This document shows positions 1 to 5,203 of a stretch of DNA of 5,311 nucleotides, piece after piece. The position numbers and the translations under genes are program-made. This DNA comes from Candidatus Kaiserbacteria bacterium. Lineage in GTDB: Bacteria; Patescibacteriota; Minisyncoccia; Phycocordibacterales; UBA918. Each line of letters begins with the position of its first letter. The first letter of the stretch is position 1. Where the stretch lies: positions 1 to 5,311 of the forward strand of contig SKGH01000058.1 of the NCBI GenBank assembly GCA_007117575.1, given 5' to 3'. Under the pieces are notes generated by a model. That model searched no databases and was not told where the DNA came from. It was given only the letters and a program-made list of their open reading frames with translations.

Positions 1-1125
1 ATACTCATCACCAAATCAAACTGGGGTGGTGCTCAACGCTATGTTTATGACATAGCCACCAATCTAAACAAAGATCAATTTGAAGTGGTGGTGGCACTGG
101 GTGGACAAGGCCCTTTGGTCACTAACTTACAAAAAGCAAACATAAGAGTGATACAGATACCCACCCTACAAAGAGACATTTCTTTATTCAAAGAGATACT
201 CGCCTTTCGCGATATAAGTAAACTCCTAAAAAAAGAACGCCCCCATGTTTTCCATGTCAACAGCTCCAAAGCGGGAGTGTTTGGAGCTCTACTGGGCAGA
301 CTGCACAGAATACCTAACGTCTTATACACGGCTCATGGTTGGTCTTTTAATGAAGACAGACCGTGGTGGCAAAAGCCTATACTGGCCACTCTACACTGGC
401 TCACTGTTATAATGTCTCACAAAACGATTGCGGTGACACATACTCTCATTGACCAATTGAATTGGCTTGGGGTACGTAAAAAAAGCATGGTTATACACAA
501 CGGTCGTTCTATACCCAACTTTTACTCACGCTACGAGGCTAGAAACCGGATACTTAAATTGACCGGACCGGATACTGATAAAGAATTAATGAATAAATTA
601 TGGATAGTTACCATAGCTGAACTACACCCCGTCAAGCAACACCGTGTAGCTTTAGAGGCAATAGCAAAACTAAAAACAGAGAATCATGACATAAAATATT
701 TTATGATTGGAGAGGGCGAGTTATATACAGAGCTGAAAAAAATGATAAATGAGCTCAAGCTGACAAACATGGTTTATATGCTGGGACACATACACGAAGC
801 CTCTAAGTATCTGCCGGCCTTTGATATATTTTTACTTACCTCTCGATCAGAGGCGTTGCCTTATACCTTGGTTGAAGCCGGCCTTTCAGAAGTAGTCAGT
901 GTGGCTAGCAATGTGGGTGGAATTCCGGAAATAATAACTGACGGGTTAAGCGGAAGGCTAGTTCCGGCCAATAATGCGGAAATAACCGCTGAAGTTTTAA
1001 AAGAACTAATAGAAAAACCGGAATACAGAAAAAAACTGGCAAAAGAAGCCAAACGACATTGTACAAAAAACTTTTCTATAAAAAGTATGATTAAAAATAC
1101 AACTTCTATATACAAAAACCCTTAA
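1..1125 (+). CDS. Family-4-like (GT-B) glycosyltransferase, 5' end cut by the window edge
   Basis: The reading frame is open from base 1 to a TAA stop at 1123-1125, giving 374 visible residues; an in-frame GTG at 85 is internal. The first visible residues, ITKSNWGGAQRYVYDIA, are the glycine-rich N-terminal loop of GT4 enzymes, so probably fewer than ten residues are missing. In visible numbering the N-terminal Rossmann domain includes NSSKAGVFGALLGR (87-100) and HGWSF (112-116). The C-terminal nucleotide-sugar domain has a basic residue after AELHP (K212), IGEGE (236-240), and the EX7E donor-binding motif (E284 to E292 in SEALPYTLVEAG), then SNVGGIPEII. This is the family's usual length. Known members transfer a sugar from a nucleotide donor to a lipid-linked or surface glycan acceptor at the inner membrane face. 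The sugar and acceptor cannot be read from sequence. It converges with rodA; its own promoter is outside the window. Confidence 0.93.
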   Translation: MLITKSNWGGAQRYVYDIATNLNKDQFEVVVALGGQGPLVTNLQKANIRVIQIPTLQRDISLFKEILAFRDISKLLKKERPHVFHVNSSKAGVFGALLGRLHRIPNVLYTAHGWSFNEDRPWWQKPILATLHWLTVIMSHKTIAVTHTLIDQLNWLGVRKKSMVIHNGRSIPNFYSRYEARNRILKLTGPDTDKELMNKLWIVTIAELHPVKQHRVALEAIAKLKTENHDIKYFMIGEGELYTELKKMINELKLTNMVYMLGHIHEASKYLPAFDIFLLTSRSEALPYTLVEAGLSEVVSVASNVGGIPEIITDGLSGRLVPANNAEITAEVLKELIEKPEYRKKLAKEAKRHCTKNFSIKSMIKNTTSIYKNP

Positions 1126-1147
1126 TCTTTTTTCAATATCCCACCTT

Positions 1148-1209
1148 TAATCATACAACTTACACCATTTTTGTTGATCATTTTTCAAACCTATGGATGA
1201 GTATGATTA
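1148..1209. repeat. 9-bp inverted repeat between convergent genes, right arm over the rodA stop
   Basis: TAATCATAC at 1148-1156 is exactly complementary to GTATGATTA at 1201-1209, and the right arm contains the rodA stop codon (1207-1209). The arms are AT-rich, are separated by 44 bases and are not followed by a T-run on either strand. A bidirectional terminator is therefore possible but poorly supported. A T6 run at 1130-1135 follows the glycosyltransferase stop but has no GC hairpin in front of it. Chance is a reasonable explanation in AT-rich DNA. Confidence 0.3.
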
Positions 1210-2334
1210 TTTAGTATCCATCACCTCCGAAACCTCCATCACATACTTCCTACGTATCTCTCTGGTCATTGACATAACCATACCTAAGGCCAAAAACTCA
1301 GTCATCAGATGAGTCCCTCCATAACTTAAAAAGGGTATGGTCGTACCCGTAACCGGCAATAAACCTATATTCATTCCGATATGAATAAAAAAATGACTCA
1401 CAAAAAACACAACCACTCCCGTTATGAACAATTTTTCAAAATTGTTAGCCACTCTGGTGGCACGATAAAGCAGGCGCCATATCAATACAGAAAACAATGT
1501 AAATAAAAAGATCACACCCAACAAACCCCATTCTTCAGCAAAAGCGGCAAATATGAAATCGGTTTCATACTCCGGTAGAAACTTAAGTTTTGATTGAGTG
1601 CCATAACCCACCCCCTTTCCAAATAACTGACCGGAGCCTACCGCTACCAATGATTGATAGGCGTTATATCCCGACCCCTGTATATCAGATAAAGGATCTA
1701 AGAAAGTCAAAATTCTTTGTTTTTGATAATCTTGAAAAGCAAACTGCCACATACCTCCAAAAGTCATGCCGGCAACCAATAAAACCATGACAATATGTTT
1801 TAACCTGATACCGGAAACCAGTACCATACCAAACCATATCAGACCTATGATGACAGCTGAGCCAAAATCCGGTTGCAGGAAAATCAAAATAAAGAAAATA
1901 GACGCATATAAGCCGGAGACAATTATATGCTTCACATCCCCTATCAGCTCATGACGTTTAGAAAAATACTTTGCCATCAAAGCTATGATTATCAACTTAG
2001 CAGGCTCAGAGGGTTGAAAAGAAAATATCCCCATATCAAAACGTCTTTGGGCACCCAACACAGTGTCGCCAACTAAAAGCAGAAGTACTAACATGACCAA
2101 CATCACCAGATAAAGTACAAAGGTTGTATGTCCCAAACGAAGGAACCTATAGTCAGGTATTATCGCCAAAGACATGATGATTACAGACAAAACTATCCAT
2201 AAAAATTGGCGTTCAAAAAAAACATTATCGCCTTGATAAGAATACATGGTAACCAAACCCATGCCACTAAGCAATAAAGCGGAGATTACCAGCCACCAAT
2301 CAAAACCCCTAAATAAAATACTAACGGCTCGCAT
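1207..2334 (-). CDS. rodA: RodA, SEDS-family peptidoglycan glycosyltransferase
   Basis: This 375-residue polytopic membrane protein (start ATG at 2334, stop TAA at 1207) belongs to the SEDS family (RodA/FtsW/SpoVE). It polymerises lipid II into glycan strands, normally with a class B PBP, during lateral wall growth. Hydrophobic segments run from about residue 13 to 355. Signature stretches are FSFQPSEPAKL (104-114), LQPDFGSA (153-160), FGKGVGYGTQSKLKFLPE (238-255) and TDFIFAAFAEEWG (258-270), followed by LLPVTGTTIPFLSYGG (325-340). D259 in TDFIF matches the aspartate needed for RodA activity. The length is close to E. coli RodA (370 aa), and the FLPE..TDFIFA segment is typical of RodA and related SEDS proteins. 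The stretch after SYGG reads THLM rather than the common SSLL. No partner PBP2 or mre genes are visible. The start is supported by a promoter just upstream; the only possible Shine-Dalgarno (AGAGG, 13 bases away) is too distant to be convincing. Confidence 0.95.
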   Translation of the reverse strand: MRAVSILFRGFDWWLVISALLLSGMGLVTMYSYQGDNVFFERQFLWIVLSVIIMSLAIIPDYRFLRLGHTTFVLYLVMLVMLVLLLLVGDTVLGAQRRFDMGIFSFQPSEPAKLIIIALMAKYFSKRHELIGDVKHIIVSGLYASIFFILIFLQPDFGSAVIIGLIWFGMVLVSGIRLKHIVMVLLVAGMTFGGMWQFAFQDYQKQRILTFLDPLSDIQGSGYNAYQSLVAVGSGQLFGKGVGYGTQSKLKFLPEYETDFIFAAFAEEWGLLGVIFLFTLFSVLIWRLLYRATRVANNFEKLFITGVVVFFVSHFFIHIGMNIGLLPVTGTTIPFLSYGGTHLMTEFLALGMVMSMTREIRRKYVMEVSEVMDTK

Positions 2335-2340
2335 TTATCC

Positions 2341-2367
2341 AGTATAACCTCTATTTTTGAATGTCAA
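2341..2367 (-). promoter_or_regulatory. Candidate rodA promoter giving a leaderless transcript
   Basis: On the minus strand a consensus TTGACA -35 box (plus-strand bases 2362-2367) is followed after 15 bases by TATACT (2341-2346), a five-of-six match to the -10 consensus. The 15-base spacer is short compared with the usual 17. The -10 ends 6 bases before the rodA ATG, so transcription would start at or next to the start codon and leave no room for a Shine-Dalgarno. The placement between the repeat element and rodA suggests rodA has its own promoter rather than depending on the vWA gene upstream. Confidence 0.5.
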
Positions 2368-2450
2368 AATAATTCTGAATACGTAATTATTAAAATGTAG
2401 TTCCACTAAAAATAGTCATGACTTACGCGTTTCTGATGAAGTTCGAGGCG

Positions 2451-2560
2451 CTGACCCAGCTATAGTTCCGGTAAACATTTATTACTAACGTAATAAACCA
2501 AAATCATTTTAGTCAGTCACGAAAGAATATAAATGATCACGGAAACTGGGGCTGGGTGAG
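2451..2560. repeat. Long imperfect hairpin inside the gene-free block
   Basis: The arms 2451-2490 and 2521-2560 are imperfect inverted repeats. The strongest matching runs are ACCCAGC (left) with GCTGGGT (right), AGTT with AACT, CCG with CGG, and CATTTAT with ATAAATG. They are interrupted by a three-base mismatch and one-base indels. Roughly two thirds of the left arm can pair, around a 30-base loop. A second small hairpin, CGTAC/GTACG with a 6-base loop (2562-2577), follows directly. The compensation pattern cannot be tested from one copy. Confidence 0.5.
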
Positions 2561-2586
2561 ACGTACTTGGTGGTACGATGAAAGGG

Positions 2587-2680
2587 GCCTGTCCCCGAAC
2601 TCACATTTTGATCATTTAGCTCACGTGGTTAAGCCATAAAATTCCTAGAAAAGTGCGAGAAATCGAGTTCGGGGACAGGC
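2587..2680. repeat. Perfect 16-bp inverted repeat with GGGGACAGGC core
   Basis: GCCTGTCCCCGAACTC at 2587-2602 and GAGTTCGGGGACAGGC at 2665-2680 are exact reverse complements separated by 62 bases. One G-T and one G-C pair can extend the stem outward. It is much more GC-rich than the surroundings. The left arm can also fold locally (GGGG CCTGT CCCC, 2584-2596). From memory, GGGGACAGGC-type sequences occur in short palindromic repeats mobilised by REP-associated tyrosine transposases (RAYT, IS200/IS605-related). That link is an inference here, since no such transposase is in the window. Confidence 0.7.
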
Positions 2681-2780
2681 TCGAAACGTTTGAGTGACGA
2701 AAGCAACAAAGAAATTCGCCAAACGCGTAAGTCCTGATAGTGAAAAATAATTTACCGATAACACACCACCTGTTCTTTAT

Positions 2781-4208
2781 TTAACGCAAAGGTACAAAAT
2801 TAGCGTCTGTCTTAGGTATTATGTCAATAACGGCAGCGCCTTCCTCACATATGTCTTCAGCTATCTCACTATAGGCCTTTTCCAATTCGGCGATAGTAGG
2901 TGCTTCAAAATAAAAAGAGGGATCAGTGGCAAGATCTTTTATCAATTGTACATCACGATCAAGAATTCCGCTTATCTCAAGAAAGAAATCACCAAAACCT
3001 ATTGTATATATGGTCACATTAGCATCTTTCGCACGCTGAGCAGCGTCTCGCGCGTACTGAGCCGCGTATTCCACGTCACGTAAACCCGTTTGTGGGTTAA
3101 CCGGCCTAGTCACGTCACCATCAGTTAAAAACACGATTACCTTACGCGCGTCATCTCTTTGTCGACCACTTGTTAATTCCTCTAGAGCTACATTAAACGC
3201 GGCGCCCATGTTGGTATACTGAATACCATCAGTACCCATACGAGTACTACGTATAGATCGGATAACCTGATTGCGATCACTGGTCAGTGTTTGTTCTATG
3301 GGAAAAGTGGGTGTGGTGGCATATGATAAATAACCTACTTGATCATTTGGTTGCAGTATCTGTACAAAACCAACCGCGGCATTTTTAGCACTCTCCAGTG
3401 GTTCCGGTGGGTCACCGCCATCAGCCGCCATTGACCCCGATCGGTCAAGAATAATAATGACATCTGAAGATACCTCGCAACTACGAACAGTCTGAGCTAT
3501 CGGCTCCGGCCAAGTGAACACGACACGCTCATCACTACGGGGTCTAAAACTGTCTACCACGGAACGAGAGGCAGTTAGTGGTTCTCCTTGCAGGTCAAAG
3601 ATAGTAGCCACCACCTCAACGTCTCTAGCTCCCGTCAAGGCATTGTTATATACATAAGCTTCCAGTCTGGGACTACTATCGGCACCAAACAGTTCACGTT
3701 CACGCACAGAGAACTGTTCCCTACCGGCAGTTGCCGGTTGCCACATTTCAGGTTTATCGAAAACAATACGTGCCTCGGTCGGCCTTCTGTCACCGGTAAA
3801 AATAGGGCCCTCAAAAACAGGGTAGACACTATTGGGGGGTAAAATGGTCTCACCTTCAACACTGGTGACTAACCCCTGCTCATCATGCAACTCTATAACA
3901 TATTCCAACCTAGGAGTTGCGGCTACCCGATCATGATTTTCTATATAAGCGACAACGTTGTAACGACCGGGTACTATCTCAAAGCTTCGCACCCACCGCA
4001 CGGTAGGGTCAGGTACGTCAAAAGCACATATACGCACGCAAGGTCCTCCACAATCTATACCTCGCTCATCACCATTCATCTTGCCGTCAAAACAATTTCC
4101 GGGGGTGTAAAAATATACCATATACACTATCGCAAAGATCAGTGCCCAGAAAAAAACAAAGCCGGTGCCATATTGTAAACGTCTCCAAAATGCCCAAAGC
4201 CTACCCAT
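2781..4208 (-). CDS. Membrane-anchored von Willebrand factor A (vWA) surface protein with DCGG cysteine motif
   Basis: The protein has 475 residues, TAA stop at 2781. I chose the ATG at 4208 because it gives a compact basic N-terminus (MGRLWAFWRRLQYG) and sits 9 bases after an extended -10 promoter. An upstream TTG at 4241 would add 11 unlikely residues overlapping that promoter. Residues 15-36 form one membrane anchor, leaving the rest outside. C39-C53-C57-C61 lie in a C-DG-N-E-DCGGPC-C motif typical of extracytoplasmic proteins. Residues about 66-240 are beta-rich and look like one or two Ig-like modules. A vWA domain spans about 247-455 with a complete metal-ion-dependent adhesion site: D255, S257 and S259 (DRSGSM), T332, and D363 (FLTDGD). 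Such domains bind Mg2+ and mediate adhesion or complex assembly. The only other cysteines, C244 and C454, flank the vWA domain and could close it with a disulfide. Ligand unknown. Confidence 0.9.
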   Translation of the reverse strand: MGRLWAFWRRLQYGTGFVFFWALIFAIVYMVYFYTPGNCFDGKMNGDERGIDCGGPCVRICAFDVPDPTVRWVRSFEIVPGRYNVVAYIENHDRVAATPRLEYVIELHDEQGLVTSVEGETILPPNSVYPVFEGPIFTGDRRPTEARIVFDKPEMWQPATAGREQFSVRERELFGADSSPRLEAYVYNNALTGARDVEVVATIFDLQGEPLTASRSVVDSFRPRSDERVVFTWPEPIAQTVRSCEVSSDVIIILDRSGSMAADGGDPPEPLESAKNAAVGFVQILQPNDQVGYLSYATTPTFPIEQTLTSDRNQVIRSIRSTRMGTDGIQYTNMGAAFNVALEELTSGRQRDDARKVIVFLTDGDVTRPVNPQTGLRDVEYAAQYARDAAQRAKDANVTIYTIGFGDFFLEISGILDRDVQLIKDLATDPSFYFEAPTIAELEKAYSEIAEDICEEGAAVIDIIPKTDANFVPLR

Positions 4209-4217
4209 ATAGTCAAT

Positions 4218-4226
4218 AGTATACCA
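4218..4226 (-). promoter_or_regulatory. Candidate extended -10 promoter of the vWA gene
   Basis: The minus strand reads TGGTATACT (plus-strand bases 4218-4226), an extended -10 (TGnTATACT). It ends 9 bases before the ATG at 4208, so the predicted mRNA leader is about two or three bases. No convincing -35 is seen at the expected distance, which an extended -10 can tolerate. There is no Shine-Dalgarno before this ATG. The same TATACT hexamer lies 6 bases before rodA. Confidence 0.45.
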
Positions 4227-4300
4227 GAGCTCAAGACACAATACACAACAACTGTTAATTTACTTTATATTCTAAACACAGTTCATGACAAACAAATACG

Positions 4301-4324
4301 AAAACTTACAAGTCCTAACTTGTA
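4301..4324 (-). terminator. Weak hairpin terminator after the small OB-fold gene
   Basis: On the minus strand TACAAGT, loop TAGG, ACTTGTA (4307-4324) forms a perfect 7-bp stem, followed by AG and then TTTT (4301-4304). It lies just past the TAG stop of the upstream gene and about 100 bases before the vWA ATG, so it could separate the two transcription units. The stem is AT-rich and the T-run short, so termination is probably partial. Confidence 0.45.
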
Positions 4325-4336
4325 CGATTTAAACCA

Positions 4337-4864
4337 CTACCTGACAGATTGGACTACGAATTCACCCACCTCTGACAAGTATCCTGAGACTGTAATGTTT
4401 TGACCTAAGGTGAGACCATCATACCAGTCATCACTCAAACCTTCAGGCAAGTCAAACCTTAAAATCTCTGTACCATCATTGACCAACACACTAACCCTTC
4501 CATCGTCTTCTCTTATCATTTCCAACACTACACCAGACACCTCTATAGATGAACTATGAGTGGTATTTTCATTTTCCTTAAGCGAACCGTCTTCGCCATC
4601 CTCAACAAAATCCGGATCAAAAACCCCATTATCACCTTCTTCACCAACCTTTTCAACATCTGTACTATTTGGAATTTCGTCAACTACTCGCTCAATATCA
4701 CCATCAGGTGGAGGAGAGTTTTCTATATATAATAAATAAACCAATGCAGTGATTAGGATAATAATTATTATATAGAGCACTGACTTTGGCATGAACGATT
4801 TTAAAACTGCAACCGGAATTAAACTAAAAACAAGCAATTGACCAATTTTGCTAAACGCAAACAT
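4337..4864 (-). CDS. Small membrane-anchored protein with acidic linker and probable OB-fold domain
   Basis: The protein has 175 residues from the ATG at 4864 to a TAG stop at 4337. I do not recognise a named family. A very hydrophobic segment (29-47, YIIIIILITALVYLLYI) is a membrane anchor. Residues 51-102 are a disordered, strongly acidic linker (18 D/E against 3 K/R in 52 residues). Residues about 107-175 alternate beta-strand-like stretches (SIEVSGVVLEMI, RVSVLVND, NITVSGYL, EFVVQSVR) like a small OB-fold; bound partner unknown. The start is uncertain. ATG at 4792 (residue 25, MPKSVLYIII) would give a 151-residue protein with one clean N-terminal anchor, while the 4864 start adds a second weaker hydrophobic stretch. 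Neither has a Shine-Dalgarno. TATAAT lies 20 bases before 4864, and a poorer TAAAAT 5 bases before 4792. It lies just downstream of the 5S rRNA on the same strand. Confidence 0.75.
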   Translation of the reverse strand: MFAFSKIGQLLVFSLIPVAVLKSFMPKSVLYIIIIILITALVYLLYIENSPPPDGDIERVVDEIPNSTDVEKVGEEGDNGVFDPDFVEDGEDGSLKENENTTHSSSIEVSGVVLEMIREDDGRVSVLVNDGTEILRFDLPEGLSDDWYDGLTLGQNITVSGYLSEVGEFVVQSVR

Positions 4865-4884
4865 TGTTGCGCTGAAGCTTCAAT

Positions 4885-4890
4885 ATTATA
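4885..4890 (-). promoter_or_regulatory. Candidate -10 box between 5S rRNA and the small protein gene
   Basis: The minus strand has a perfect TATAAT (plus-strand bases 4885-4890), 20 bases before the ATG at 4864, predicting a leader of about 13 bases. No good -35 is seen 16-18 bases upstream, and the surroundings are AT-rich, so chance occurrence is possible. The preceding T6 run (4890-4895) has no GC hairpin before it, so I do not call it a 5S terminator. Confidence 0.3.
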
Positions 4891-4931
4891 AAAAATTGAT
4901 ACAACTTAACTTCTTTTTGTAGACACTGTTC

Positions 4932-5036
4932 TTAGCACCTACCTACTCTCCCCCTTGCGGAGTACCATCGGCACTAGAGAGCTTAACTTCTGTGTTCGGA
5001 ATGAGAACAGGTGTACCCTCTCCGTCAAGGCACTAA
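4932..5036 (-). rRNA. rrf: 5S ribosomal RNA
   Basis: The minus strand contains the conserved 5S core CCGAACACAGAAGTTAAG (loop B/helix III region), followed by GCCGATGGTACTCCG and GAGAGTAGG. Helix I pairs TTAGTGCCT at the 5' end with AGGTGCTAA at the 3' end (nine pairs, two of them G-U), which sets the boundaries to within a few bases and gives about 105 nt, on the short side for bacteria. Pairing continues outside the mature ends (ACTGTTC with GAACAGT), making a 16-bp helix from 5028-5043 and 4925-4940 that is probably a processing stem. tRNA-Pro lies 67 bases upstream on the same strand, suggesting joint transcription. The 23S gene, if linked, would be beyond the right edge. Confidence 0.95.
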
Positions 5037-5081
5037 GAACAGTATCGACAAAAACGCGTTAGACATTTTAGGCCGAGTAAT

Positions 5082-5105
5082 GATGCCGTTTTAATTAAAG
5101 GCATC
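5082..5105 (-). other. Hairpin at the tRNA-Pro 3' trailer
   Basis: GATGCC at 5082-5087 pairs with GGCATC at 5100-5105, with an AT-rich 12-base loop (5088-5099) that is itself partly palindromic (TTTAATTAAA). One arm includes the last two bases of the tRNA (G72 and A73), so it would compete with the acceptor stem. No T-run follows on the minus strand. It is therefore more likely a trailer processing structure, or chance, than a terminator. Confidence 0.3.
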
Positions 5106-5177
5106 GGGACGACAGGACTTGAACCTGTGACCACCCACATCCAAGGTGGGGGCTCTACCAAACTGAGCTACGCCCCG
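5104..5177 (-). tRNA. tRNA-Pro, anticodon UGG
   Basis: A full cloverleaf of 74 nt is visible on the minus strand. The acceptor stem is CGGGGCG/CGTCCCG, the D arm GCTC/GAGC, the anticodon stem CCCAC/GTGGG with loop CTTGGAT, and the T stem ACAGG/CCTGT with loop TTCAAGT. The anticodon TGG (plus-strand bases 5141-5143) decodes proline CCN codons. C1-G72 and discriminator A73 are the bacterial tRNA-Pro identity elements, which support the call. CCA is not encoded (the next bases are TGC), so it would be added after transcription. Position 37 is A where bacterial tRNA-Pro normally has G37. It lies 67 bases upstream of the 5S gene on the same strand. Confidence 0.95.
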
Positions 5178-5203
5178 ATAATTAAAACAGCGATAGTCAC
5201 AAA

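Larger units (their letters stand above)
2420..2733. mobile_element. 314-bp gene-free block with perfect 13-bp terminal inverted repeats (MITE-like or REP/BIME-like)
   Basis: GACTTACGCGTTT at 2420-2432 is the exact reverse complement of AAACGCGTAAGTC at 2721-2733. Between them there is no credible ORF, but several nested inverted repeats are present and listed separately. This fits a non-autonomous transposable element or a composite REP-type repeat inserted between the vWA gene and rodA. A target-site duplication is not clear. If the ends are trimmed by two bases, the flanks TCATGA (2416-2421) and TCCTGA (2732-2737) match at five of six positions, which is only suggestive. The left end also lies in a 10-bp palindrome, AGTCATGACT (2415-2424). 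No transposase is in the window and I cannot assign an IS family. A structured RNA or regulatory region is the alternative reading. Confidence 0.5.
2335..2780. other. 446-base interval without genes between the vWA gene and rodA
   Basis: Neither strand has a coding region I can support here. From right to left on the transcribed strand it contains about 47 bases downstream of the vWA stop, with a T5 run but no hairpin terminator. Next come the 314-bp inverted-repeat block (2420-2733) and about 85 AT-rich bases carrying the candidate rodA promoter. An approximate direct repeat, AGTCACGAAAG at 2515-2525 and AGTGACGAAAG at 2693-2703 (one mismatch), lies inside the block. A 10-bp inverted repeat, TAAATGATCA at 2530-2539 and TGATCATTTA at 2609-2618, links its two halves. 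Confidence 0.7.

Noticed and set aside
85..87. GTG as the start of the glycosyltransferase
   Set aside because: The frame stays open to base 1 and encodes the conserved N-terminal GGAQRYV loop upstream, so the GTG is internal and the real start is outside the window.
1126..1206. Intrinsic terminator for the glycosyltransferase (T6 run after the stop)
   Set aside because: The T-run follows immediately after the stop codon with no GC-rich hairpin before it.
1590..1954. Short plus-strand open frames within rodA
   Set aside because: They are antisense to conserved RodA membrane segments and rich in proline and threonine as expected from reversed hydrophobic codons, with no independent support.
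2420..2733. CRISPR array
   Set aside because: The repeats are inverted and of different kinds. There are no regularly spaced direct repeats with unique spacers and no cas genes.
2416..2737. Target-site duplication TCATGA/TCCTGA
   Set aside because: It matches at only five of six positions and requires trimming the perfect terminal repeat by two bases, so it is not firm evidence of transposition.
3588..4178. Open frames antisense to, or out of frame with, the vWA gene (for example 3588-3842 plus, 3885-4178 plus, 3635-3862 minus)
   Set aside because: They lie fully inside a gene with clear domain motifs, show no recognisable motifs or composition of their own, and are shadows.
4209..4241. TTG start extending the vWA protein by 11 residues (MCLELWYTIDY)
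   Set aside because: It uses a rare start, overlaps the extended -10 promoter and puts an odd extension before a typical basic N-terminus and anchor. ATG at 4208 explains the sequence better.
4888..4897. Terminator for 5S rRNA at the T6 run
   Set aside because: No stem of useful stability precedes the T-run; the region is better read as AT-rich promoter DNA.
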